This document shows positions 47,620 to 59,329 of a stretch of 64,000 nucleotides of DNA, one piece after another (positions within the stretch are counted from its first letter, which is position 1; every line of letters starts with the position of its first letter). Source of the DNA: Dimorphilus gyrociliatus (lineage: Eukaryota > Annelida > Polychaeta > Dinophilidae); the NCBI GenBank assembly GCA_904063045.1, contig CAJFCJ010000001.1:1991501-2055500 (forward strand), written 5' to 3'. The position numbers and the translations under genes are program-made. The notes beneath the pieces are model-generated. The model saw only the letters and a program-made list of their open reading frames with translations. It was not told the origin of the DNA and did no database searches.

Positions 47620-50600
47620 GTGAGCGGTTTATTAAATATTTTTGAGCGATTTTACAGGGTTTTGATGCAAGTTTAAAATTTTTAATCGTCTGGAATCTTC
47701 TCAACCAAGCGATAAGACATAAAGAACAAAGATAATGTATCTTAGTGCCAAATATGAGTTTGTAAATTATTTAATTGCCCCATAAAATCCATAATATTTT
47801 CCAATAGATGGGGCCTTTTTTAATATTTGTTTACATTGGCAACTATGGATTAAAGAAAAGATTATTGACTAAACTACTAAAGTCTGTTTGATTAGCGCTT
47901 AGATAATGGTAACTGCACGGCCTAACTATGAAGCACCTAGGTTATACGTAAATTTGATTTCTAACGCAAATATTGAATCGAGGAAATAAATTAATTTTTA
48001 ATATTTTAAAGCTTCAATTAAACAGCATATCAAATAAATATAACAAATAGTCTCCTAAATTTCGAAACATGAGCTACACTTTTTAAAAGAAAAGATAAGA
48101 TCTCAAAAACTAATAACTAAATTCTTTAACACTATTTCTTTTATCAATAATTACTGAAAATTTTAATAAAATTAACAGTATTATATCTATCGATTGAATG
48201 CTCATTTCTTTTTTGATAAATTCTGAACAAATTATCAATTAAATTGAAATTTTTAGAAAAATACTAGATATGCGCCTAATGTCTTGTATAACCATCCTTT
48301 CGTTGTCATGCGAACATGAATTATTAGACTATAGATGGCGGCACAGTGCTGAGTTCTTCTTTCATGGTAATTTACTTCGGATGAATATTTACATTTGAAT
48401 ACTTATGTACATAAGTTATCTTTTTTAATTTAATTATTTGAGTACAAAGTGACATACCGTTCAATTAATCTGTTAATTACAATTTTTTTGAAATTATTCT
48501 CTATAGAAACTAAAATTTATGAATAATATTTGAATCGTACCTTTATGAAATTAAAGATGAGCGTCTTTTGATAATTATCCTTTTCATGGGGAAAATTCTT
48601 TTACATTTTAGTCAATGTCACTCGACTAATTCTATCAAGAGAGTTTAAGTGAAACTAGAGGGAAAGAGACTCCTTTTTCAATGATCGATAGGAATGCAAT
48701 TGAACAGAGAGGTTTCGACAAAAACTCGTTTTCTTTTAGTTTGCCATTCCTGTTTCCATTAGCTTACTCACTGTTAATGGCTGGCGTATCTTTTATTAAT
48801 GCAACATACACTATTACTATTTGCTTCACAAAAAGATCCTGAAGCTGTTCAATTCAGACATTCACTTTTTATAACCAAACAGAGTAAATTGTCAGGTCAA
48901 AATAGATGTTGTATATAAAATAAGACAATATACAAGCTACATCCAAAAAATTGGATAGCTATACTACTTTGTGATAAACTTTTCAAGTTACCTGTGTAGA
49001 GTTTCGTCAAATTTTTGACAAAGGCTAACTTTAAAATATTGGTTAATCAATAAAGCTAAGGTAGCAGCTTGTTAAATCGTTTTTAAATGGCTATATTATA
49101 ATTATTGACTGGTAACGAAAGAATATTTTTCACCTCTGAGCAACTATCCGAGAGCGTTGATTAATACATCTACGCTATCGGATTGTAAAATGCTCTTGGA
49201 TTTAAGAAAAAGTGCTCGAAAGGCGGCTTTCATTAGTAAGTTTTTCTATTAATATTCGTTTAATATCCGTTATAGCACTCTTTATTGCTATTAAACACAT
49301 TCAATCTAAAGCAATAGTCAACAGTTAGGGTAATTTTCACGCCTTTCATCTGTAATTTTATCACCGACTCGCTTATTTAGATCACTCAGAAAACTTTATG
49401 CTAACGTTTAAGTGAAATCAAGAAAATAAGCATTTAAGTTAGACTTAATTAAACTGTCTAATACTTCTCTTGTAGTGGAGTAAAGAGTTTGGTATTGATT
49501 TTTACTATCGTTTCGTAAATTTAATCCGTAATTAGAAATTATTTTCTCACTCCTTTTTCAACAACTACAATCTCAGTAAAATTTGTGAAAGAAGGAATAT
49601 TATAGAAGTTATGCAGCATTTACAGATTCCAAATAGGGAATTTGGTGGTTCACCATCTATAAATAGACGAAAAGCAAGTGGAGGCTCAAGTTTAAGAACT
49701 CCCGAATCAATTAAAAGCAGGAGTGAACGGAAGTATTCAACCGTTCGTGAGTTTATAAGATTTTTTTGCCTATTAATTTCTTCAATTTCGCTTAACAATT
49801 TTATAAGGTAACAAACTAAGCATATCATTTTTTTCATGTTGATTAATATCTTATCAAGTACTTTCATGCGTTTATCCTATTCTTTCGAAAGTTTTTCCGA
49901 GGCTTAAATGTGAAATAATTGATATTATCATACTAAATTATTCAATGGAGTTTTAGGTGTAGAAAAGCATTAATCAATAGAAGCGATTTGTTTAAATAAT
50001 GAATATTTTTAGAGACGAAAACTGTTAAAATTACACCAATCTTTCTAGATTTACAGTCTTTTATAGAGATACTAAAAATGAGCTATTCTATATAATTTAG
50101 TATACAGCATATACAGTATATATGTATATACTGTATATATATATATATACTGCAACAATTGCAATAAACATTTTTCAGCTCAATGAAAGATAATCAAAGG
50201 CAATGCCATATTGTTTCATCAATTTAAATTCATTTAACATTTATATAACTAAAAAACAACATTTTAATACCCCTTAAATCATAAACGTGATAGAAGAATT
50301 GAGATCGCGACTTTACCTGATCGTATTGTTTTCCTAATCGTAAATCAATGCTTGAACAACGAAGACCCTTATTCGTTTATCGAAAATCTCATTGCATTTT
50401 CGCATCAATATCCTTTTTTATTATTTTATTATGTTATTCGGTACCTCAGAAAAGAGATAGCTACAGAACGTGAGAGATAGACGAACAAGTTATACATATC
50501 AGTATATGTATATATAAATATATTGTCAGCTGTATAATTAACTTAAGCTTCTTCTTCGCTATACCGTTAAGATGATCAGAACAAGAAAGAGGAGTAACAC

Positions 50601-52973
50601 TCAAGCTCCTAAATCACAAGAATCGGTATTGGATTTAAATTCATCTTCTGGATCAGCGATAGATGGCGGAAGAAGTAGTAAATACGCAAACCGATATGGT
50701 CGAATCCGAGGCAATTTAACTACTTTAAACGCTTTTAGTAGGTTATTCATTTGTATAAAAATGTTGTGAATCAATAGGTCTTTAGTAGAATTCAAAAGAA
50801 ATTTATAAGAAAAGTACCTAAATTGCTATCATTATATAATAAAAAGTCAAGGAATAGTATATATTGCGAGAACGCAGCATTTTCATTTTATCTAATCACT
50901 TTTATAGTTTTAAATATTGAAGTAAAACAGTAATATATCTTAAATTTAATACATTTATATAGTAATATTGTACATTATTTTTTAATAGTACTTTTAAAGG
51001 AATGTTTATAGAAAAAAAGATAACTCATACCTTTTAATTTAAATACAACGTAAATATTCTATACTTTCAGTTGAAATTCATGATATTCAATGATAAGAAA
51101 AATAATATATGGGAATTGTTTAATATTTACAAAAGAGGTCACTTATTGTACAGTTGTCTCTAGTTTAAATTTGCAATTGATTCGTATCATGTTAATTCTT
51201 TGATCCTAACTTATTATTTGCTCTCGTTTTGGAAATCAATCCTAACTGATATAGTATACACTTACTGAATAATTATAAATGAATTTTATCCTCTCATTTT
51301 ATAATCCTCTCACTTACACGTTCGGTGATAAAATCATATAAAAAATATATGATATTCATACCGCTTCAAGTTTTAATTAATCAAATTTGATTTTTTGAAA
51401 ATATTCTTTTGGTTCCGTGTGCGAAGAGTTTAAATTAAAAACTGAATTCAAGTAGACAAAATTATTGTGGGAGTATAACAGGAAATTCTCCTATGAGACC
51501 GCGAAGAATTGTTCAAATAGTATAAATTCAGCCCTGAGGATATAAGTCGCCCATTAGGGGATAATGAACCAATATAGCGCAAAGAAGAGTTAAAGAAAGC
51601 ACGTTTTCAAATTGGTCGTGTTTGTTTTCTCCTGTAAATATTTGTTTGAGATTTGTATAGTTAAAGAACGTTCAAGTAGTTGGACTCTGATCTTCTATCT
51701 TGCCGGTAATATGTCTAGGAGTTCAACTGCATCAGGCGGTCGGAAATGGACGGCTTTAAAAAGAAAGACAATGGTTACTTCCGCCTTAGGCAGTAAGTTT
51801 CTTAGAGATTTTATTTGTATTTATTTTTTGTAAGGTCTTTCGATAAGTTTTGAAAAAGCAGGCATACTAAAAAACTATTAATTTCTACGATAATGGTAAT
51901 ATAGAGAACGTAACTTAAAGGATTGGCAATATTAATAGATTATTCATTATTCTTTTATCAAAGATTATTCAGCGAAAGATAAAAATATTATATTATTAAA
52001 GAATATTCGAAAGAAAGAACATTTTTTAAAAAACACAACAATGAATATTTATTACTTTTTACCAAGTATAAAACTTATATTTACCCAATTGAACTTTTAA
52101 ACTTTCCCTTTTAAAACTTTGAGGAAAGTAAGAATTAATTATTACTTTTATTGCTTTTAATCCGTTAAAAAAATATTATAAATGATAAAAAGCGCCCTCT
52201 TTCTACTAAAAAAATAAAAAATGTTAGTTTTTATTAGAATGCGGCGCCATCTAGGATATATGGGTTATTTTATGTATAACAAAGAATATTTTAATAATTT
52301 AATTAAGATAACACGATAACAGTAATTTAACTACCAGCTTTATTATGATTATTACTATTATCATTCTTTTTATGTTATTTCACAAGACTATATTTGTTAG
52401 AAATTTTTGTCGGTTATACATAAGCACTTATACAGTATTATAAATGAAATAAGGAAGCTCATCAACTAGTAATACCTTCTCAAGATAATCTTATCAAATA
52501 TTCAAATTTATCAAGAATTTTAATATCGGAATACATTTCTTTACTTTTGTTGAAAATCGACAACAACAACAATGAATAGTCGACGCGGTTCGATCGACGC
52601 TGTTCATGGACGATCGAGTAGTAAAATATTAGAGCGAATACGTCTACATACCGATTCATCTAGATCAGATTCGGATATGCAGAGAAAATCTTCAAGAGTA
52701 TCATTTGATACTAGAAAATCTTCAATATTATCAGGTTTTTTGTCTTAGTTATCTATAATAATACCTCGTCTCCTACCGTGTATACACTGGTAACAAAAGA
52801 CGAACAAGAAATGAAGAAAGAACGTTTTCTTATTTGTCCAAATATCTCTTTGGCACTAGATAAACATATATTAATCGGTTTTTTTTTGTAATACAAGCGT
52901 CTTGTGGTTGAACGGTAAGCACTTTGTAACAACAAATGAACATAATATAAGGAACAGCTAAATAATATATATT

Positions 52974-53033
<60 letters not shown>

Positions 53034-56000
53034 TATGCATATACATACCATATTTTATCATTCCTTTAAGATCTATTTGAGAAATTCTCGGATCAATTTG
53101 TTAAAGTAAAGTAAACTAATCAACGTGTAACATTCCTTCTGACTTGTTTCAGCAAAGCGATTAGATAATGGCGCCTCTAGCGATTGTAGCAATTTACTGA
53201 ACTTGATTCTGTCTTGAAACTTCAGTCGGGAATTTTTAAATAAATCATAGTTGTGCAAATAGCCGCGTGGGATTAACTAAATTTGTATCAAACGCCTTTT
53301 GTTGGCTGAATGTCGATTATTATCTTTAGATCTTTCATTGCGTTAGCATATCATATCTGAAATAATACTGTTAATTCCTTTTCTTCTACTTTCTCTTTGA
53401 TACGTGCGTCAAAATTGTTCCCCTTGGATTTATGCAGAAAGAACACGTATCGGCGTTGGCAAACAGGAGGAGGAGTGTTCAAATAAGAAGAGGAAGTGTT
53501 TTAATTCCACACGGTTCTCTTGTTCCAAAGAAACATTTTTTAGACTATTTTAAGAATAATAATATTTAAATGTGTATATCTTCCTAAGCTTGTGCTAATC
53601 AAAAAATTGTGTATTTTAGATAAGCTAAGGAAAAAGCCGGGAACTCCTGATAAAACTACTACACCTGGAACGGAAGCTAATGCCGAAGAGGAAAAGAAAG
53701 TTATTGTGAATGAAGAAATACTTCGTCTTGCAATAAAACACGAAGATCTCGTTAAGTTGAGGAAGGAAGAGAAGACTCCTGAGCCCACTCAACCACTCAG
53801 AGAAATATCAATAAGAAGGGAGCGTCCTGAAAAAGAATGGAAGAAACCACCTTCTAAGAGGTAATATTGAAGTTATAAGACTGTTAGCTTTATCACTGAT
53901 CTTTCTGTAATTGAACAGAATTGCTGTTGCTAAGGAGGCACCGAATGACGCTCCCCTTCGTCCTTATAATTTAAAAGGTTTTTTCTTTCATCTTATTATT
54001 GTATATTATTTATTCTTTAAATTATTTCCTTCTCTTCATATTTTTAATTAATAATTTATCGTGTCCTTTAACATATACATTAGACGGCGCCGGCCCTAGA
54101 TTTGATCATTTTGGGAGAATAGTGCCCCATAGTATTCTTGGAGATGCGTATACGTATCAAAGGAATGCAATTGAAACTGGCCAATGGCCTAATGGGGCTG
54201 TAATTGAATATCCAGTACAAGAAATGAAAGTTAAGAATGAGAAGAAAAGGGAGAGAAAGATAGCTTTTGAGGAAGAGGAACATAAAGCCCTAGAAAATTG
54301 GGAGAAAAAAATGAGAGAAAGGAGAAGGCAACAAGGATATTTATCTAGTAAGTTTCTTTCATAGATTAAAGGTTTTTATTTGTTTGAGAACGTGCCATAT
54401 TTGAAGTATTTCATATAGATTTCCTCAATAATCGCATTTTCATATATTTTATAATTATCTACTAGATTCGTTTAATTTACTTCATTAAATGAAAAGAATA
54501 AGAAATCAATAACTTTATTATGTATCATTGGGTATTAATTTAGAGATTAAAAACAATAAAATTAACACATCGCCATTGGCTATTAATAGTAATAATTAAT
54601 ATCCTCTAAAGGGAACAAAGAATCGATGCTTAAATATTCATAATTTTCATTCTATTTGGTTATAATGCACAAAATAGTAAATTCCTCCTGCTATAAATGC
54701 TGATTTACATTAAAACCGCTTTTTTTTTTACTGGTTATAATTCAAACAACTTTATTTCTCTGCGAAATATTTATACGTGATTTATCACAAATTAAGTAGT
54801 ATCAAACAAAGACTTATGCATTTCAAAGTTTTTTTCAAGTTATTTTACTCTGCTTTTATCATTACTTTAAAATAAACAGTAGCCCTATATTTATAATAAA
54901 TAGATATTTCTTTTTATCAATAATTATTAACTCTTTTAAAGAGTTTCTATCATGTAATTATTATAAGAATTATTGTCTTTTAGAATTACTTAACAAGAAA
55001 CCGGAAAATCTAGTAATGAATCAAGCTGATGGATATAAAAAGACCCAAGAACGTAGGGATATTATTGATAAAGCTCTTCCTCTTGTTGAAGATGGAAAAG
55101 GATGTACGTCTATAGAGAAAATTAAGTTCAGACTTTTTAATAAAATAAAGAATTTATTTTTATTTAGATCGTTATAAAAGCGAATTTTGGAATCAACACG
55201 AATGGTTTGGTGGAGAGGAGACGGGAATATTGTAAGAAAAAGATACAATTCATACTACGTCTATATCCAAGTTAAATTTTTTTTAGTGCCGCCTTATCGG
55301 AATCCCAAAAAGGAAATCACCAGCCGATAGAAAAGGTTGGAGTTCCTCGTACTGTAATGAGAGAGAAGGGTATAGATCCTCTACTACCGCCTTCAACTCC
55401 TAGTTCAAAACCTTGGCATCAAACTCAATATTTGAAAAAACGTCAAGAACAGTTGGCGGAACTAGTTCGAGAAATCGATCCATATGATCCGGTATATTTC
55501 TTTTTTTTTTTATACAATTTTTCATTCATAAACTCGTTTTAATTCTGTGCAATTAGCAATTTCAAACTTTGGAAGTAATTGGCTCTAATAAGCCGGTTGA
55601 GATCGATAGACTAGAACTGAAAAGTAGGGAAACAACTTTTACTAGATCCGAAAACCAAATGGGCGATATAGGCGATATTTTGACCGAGTCTGTATTCAAA
55701 TTCATAATAAATTGTTTATTTTACAGTTATTATACTGTAAATATCTGCTTTATAGCGATCCTCTAGCGGGAATACCAGATATCCCAGCACCTGTTCAAGG
55801 ACCTTCTATCGTTATAGAAGGTAAACAGTTAGACTGGGAGGGAGATAGTCACTCAAAGTCTGATGAGACTGCATTAGTGGCAAGAGTTGTCTTTGAATGT
55901 ATTTCTGGAGAGAGGAAAACGGAAATGTTCCAAGTAAAAAACAATGGATCAACAGCTATTTACTACAATTGGAACGTAAGTTTAGCAAATAACTCAGCTG

Positions 56001-58956
56001 TTTTCTATCAATATGCAAAAAGTATTAATTTATATTTTTAATTATAAAGAAAATTGAAAAATCAAATCCATTTGATCAAGTTAATCGGAAGATTCAAAGA
56101 TTTTATTTTAATACAAATGGAGGTAACCTATATTTTCTACAAAATAGTAAACTATAATTCAAATATATCTATGAATTTCAGGAGTTATTTTGCCAGGAGA
56201 TACCAAAAGATTCCCTATCGTATTTAAATCTAGCAATTACGGTATCTTCTCAGAGACTTGGCAGTTTCATACCCATCCTGTTGTGGCGTCAGGAGCAAGT
56301 ATTTTTGTAACTTTGAAAGGAGTCGCCCTTCAGGTTGACAAGTATGAAAAAGAGAGAAAGGACTTAGAGATTATGCTTACGCACAAAGAAGCTGAAGAAA
56401 CTGTTGGAATGATTTTAGAGAGTATTTTAAATGGAGTTAGAACACCAGAGAGGCCAGCGACGCCTATAGACGCGTACTTGACTGAAGCAGAGGAGTTTAA
56501 AAGAAAGAATCCGACGCTTCTCTACTCCAGTGATACGATTGAAAAATTGAAATTAATTTACAAATCTACGCTACCCCCAACCGAAACAGAAGAAGCAGTT
56601 TGGGATCTGCGCATTGACACTATCAGACAGGCAAGAAATTTAATTGATTGATAGCGTGTAGAATATGTTTTAGCCATTCTGTTAAAATTGCAGGCAATAC
56701 TGTCGATACCAGAAGAGGAGGACAGGAAGCAGGATATTCTGAGCCAATTTAATCAGCATGTTTTTGCTTTATCTCTTAAACCTGTGACGCCAATAAGCGA
56801 GTTGCTTTATCAACATGCGTTAGTGGTCTCATCCATTATTAACATGATTTACTAATAGCTTACTTAATTTACCGATAGATATTCTATTATTTGTGACATG
56901 GTTGATCGCATATCATCGACTGTATCTGGCGTAAGACACCAACTAGGGCTACCTGATACAGACACAGGAGATAGTGTTAGCCGTAAGTAGAGAACTTTAA
57001 CAAATCGTCTGCCCTGCCAGCATTTACAATATTAGAATCATTGATTTGTGGAAACATCCATAAGAAGCCTAATCCTTATCGTTTACAATGAATAATTATT
57101 AAAAATAATATTTATAATCCTTAGACATATTAGAATTAATCGATTGAACCATAACCTTTTCAACCAGTTAACCCCTTACAACCTGAACTCGAAATGGCAG
57201 ACAGCCTAGTTTCACTATCCTCAGATGGTAATTTTAACAAAATATTTCCAGCATGTATTGCACCGAAATTTCTCATTAGATTTTAAAAGTTAAATAATTA
57301 AATAATTGCCAATGATTAAGCACCAACTCAGCATCTTTTAAGCACGATCATTTCCTTTATCGACTCGCCGAGTAATTTTACAACCCCCATCCCTTGGCAC
57401 ATCGATTCCCGCTTTTATGATTTAATAATTTATAGTTATTTTATTTATTTTATTATATTTTTTTTATGTCTTTCAGCTGTTGTCTTCTTTAGTTTCTAAT
57501 TTTACTTATTTTCATTGCATTTTCCTTCCCCCAAGGCAAACTATTAGTATATATAAGTTAGAAAAGCGCAAATAGCGTTTCTAAATATCCTATTACTAAT
57601 AATAACTTTGTTTTTGTTACACTTGTGAAATATTTTTTTCTTATTCGCTTTTAAACAGCAAAACACGGTTTTAACAGTAGAGAATCGAGCAGATCTGGTT
57701 TTTGTAAGTAAAACAAACAAGTACAGTAAAAATAGTAAAAATAAAGAATTAACAAATTCTGGGAAAAGATAATCGTTCTCTACTTTTTTTCTACTGTTTT
57801 CAATTATCGGATGTGTACTAAATATTGTACACATTGTATACTTTAAACTTTTCTAAATCTTCCACCTCCAATTTCTTAAAATAAGGTGTTTCGGAACTAT
57901 TGTTCTATTTTCTATATATATATTTATATATAAACTGTATTATTCTATACATTTCACCTTTTTTTTAAAAATGTTGTTTCCTATTTTGTTTATTTCTTTT
58001 ATAATATGTAACAGCCACACCTCGTCCGTTAACGAGAAATAAAACGGATACCTCATCAAAACCGGGAACCAGTAAGTCATGTAGGGGGAATGATAACTGA
58101 AGCACTGCAATAAGAGTTATAAATTATTCCTGAAATGTTACTAATTCACTGGAAAGGGCCTATTCTTACTTTGTTATTTATTATTTTCAAAAGAAAGTCT
58201 CTAGTAAAAGCTAAACTAATCTTAAAATCGAAACAAGAAATAGTCAAACTTTCTTCTAAGATTGGTTGAGGGAAACTATAAACAAACTATAAAAAACTTC
58301 ACCTTAGAATTATGTGTTTTGGTTACTTTCATTATTGATTGCTTTTGCACAATGATTTCACACTTCTTAACAATTGTCATTATTATGTTAAATATTTATA
58401 TCTTTTCAATTACAATTAACTTTTATACATCAGATCATTATATTTGAATAGGTGAGGGTAAAAAACAATCTGCGCCATCTGGTGGAAAAAAAGGTGTCAA
58501 GGAGAAGCCAAGCAAAGGTGGTAAAGAGGTCGGTTGATTGATTTTATATACAATATTTGTATAGTTTATCAATGATAATAGTCGATTATGAAAAGACTAA
58601 ACTGCTCTTTTTTATATAGCCTCGAGCCCAAACAAGAGGAGCAGTAACCCCAAAATCTAGGTCTGTCGACAAAATAGCGTCCTCTACGGGTGGAACAATT
58701 ATTTCCTCGCCAACTCCTCCCACCGCTGATCCCTTGTTAGCCATAAAATACAAGGAAAGAGTATACACTCAGGTTTGAAAAAATAACTGTCTAACACGTT
58801 TTCATAGCTTATTTTGATTCCGAAATTATAAGTAGAAATAACATTGATTTTATACAGGCCTACATGGTTTTCTACGAAACGATAGACCGCATGACAGGAA
58901 TATTCGAAGGAGTGTACGAAACAGAGAGCCAATTAAACAGCAATCATTGCCTCTGA
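47562..58956 (+). CDS. MYCBPAP: MYCBPAP (MYCBP-associated ciliary protein) with multiple alternative first exons
   Basis: The common part starts at the acceptor before 53620 (KLRKKPGTPDKTTTPG) and runs through about 14 exons to the stop at 58954-58956. Family blocks are GRIVPHSILGDAYTYQRNA, GKGYRYKSEFWNQHEWFGGE, PWHQTQYLKKRQEQLAEL and LEVIGSNKPVEIDRL. An ASH/PapD-like segment follows, with FQVKNNGSTAIYYNWN and LPGDTKRFPIVFKSSNYGIF. MYCBPAP binds MYCBP/AMY-1. Its algal relative FAP147 sits in the ciliary central apparatus, so an axonemal role is likely. The 5' end is unusual: up to seven separate ATG exons, all ending in phase 1, could each splice to 53620. The 3' part contains three phase 1-1 cassette exons before the tail GKEPRAQTRGAV. 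Which isoforms exist cannot be told from DNA. Confidence 0.85.
49190..49235 (+). other. MYCBPAP candidate first exon B
   Basis: Fifteen codons (MLLDLRKSARKAAFI) plus one base, then a strong GTAAGT donor. Phase 1. Confidence 0.5.
49611..49746 (+). other. MYCBPAP candidate first or internal exon C
   Basis: Forty-five codons plus one base and a GTGAGT donor; includes NRRKASGGSS. An acceptor-like TATTATAG six bases before the ATG keeps the frame with exon A, so it may also be internal. Confidence 0.5.
50106..50150. repeat. AT-rich inverted repeat / microsatellite
   Basis: TATACAGTATATA and TATACTGTATATA arms facing each other around TGTA, merging into a TA run. It could form a cruciform. Confidence 0.6.
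50572..50737 (+). other. MYCBPAP candidate first exon D
   Basis: Fifty-five codons plus one base, donor GTAGGT, phase 1. The nearest acceptor-like AG directly before the ATG would lead to a stop if used in phase 1, which favours a true first exon. A TATA-rich tract lies about 60 bp upstream. Confidence 0.55.
51711..51792 (+). other. MYCBPAP candidate first exon E
   Basis: Twenty-seven codons (MSRSSTASGGRKWTALKRK onward) plus one base, donor GTAAGT, phase 1. Confidence 0.55.
52572..52734 (+). other. MYCBPAP candidate first exon F
   Basis: Fifty-four codons (MNSRRGSIDAVHGRSSSK onward) plus one base, donor GTTTTT, phase 1. The start sits in a CAACAACAACAATG context, which looks like a real 5' UTR. 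Confidence 0.55.
52977..53030. repeat. (TA)n microsatellite
   Basis: About 27 uninterrupted TA units between MYCBPAP first exons F and G. Confidence 0.97.
53432..53513 (+). other. MYCBPAP candidate first exon G
   Basis: Twenty-seven codons with NRRRSVQIRRGSVLIPH plus one base, weak donor GTTCTC, phase 1. The weakest of the series by donor strength. Confidence 0.4.
57168..58071 (+). other. Three phase 1-1 cassette exons of MYCBPAP
   Basis: Exons 57168-57227 (60 nt), 57659-57703 (45 nt) and 58015-58071 (57 nt) each begin and end in phase 1 with good acceptors and GTAATT or GTAAGT donors. The flanking exons (to 56982, from 58452) have matching phase, so each can be skipped without changing frame. 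Confidence 0.6.
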
Positions 58957-59329
58957 TCAGTAGATTATACTCTCCGTCCAAAGATTTGATTATTTCCTCT
59001 AGCACACTATAATTTCTTTTCTTAAATTACACATCATCTATTTGAATAAACAAAGATATATTCTATATTGTTGTTACATTGACGATTATACAAGTTCAAA
59101 AGTAATTGAAAAGTTTTCATTCTATTCTAGACAAAAACTTCTTCTTTCACCTTCAAACATACGTCATTAGGTCTTGAATATTTATTTAAATTTAAATATA
59201 TTCATATATATATATATAGATATATATATGGATTTTATACTATTAAAGCAATTATCAACCTCCCTAAAATAAATATTAAAATATAACCTATTTTTAAAAA
59301 AAAAAGAAATTATTAAGTATAAAATCATA
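58957..59329. other. Spacer between MYCBPAP and the next gene
   Basis: 373 bp, AT-rich with a TATATA run at about 59203-59229. MYCBPAP 3' UTR and the promoter of the following same-strand gene. Confidence 0.4.

Noticed and set aside
57544-57834. 96-residue minus-strand frame inside MYCBPAP introns
   Set aside because: It runs across a cassette exon of the sense gene and has AT-rich low-complexity content.
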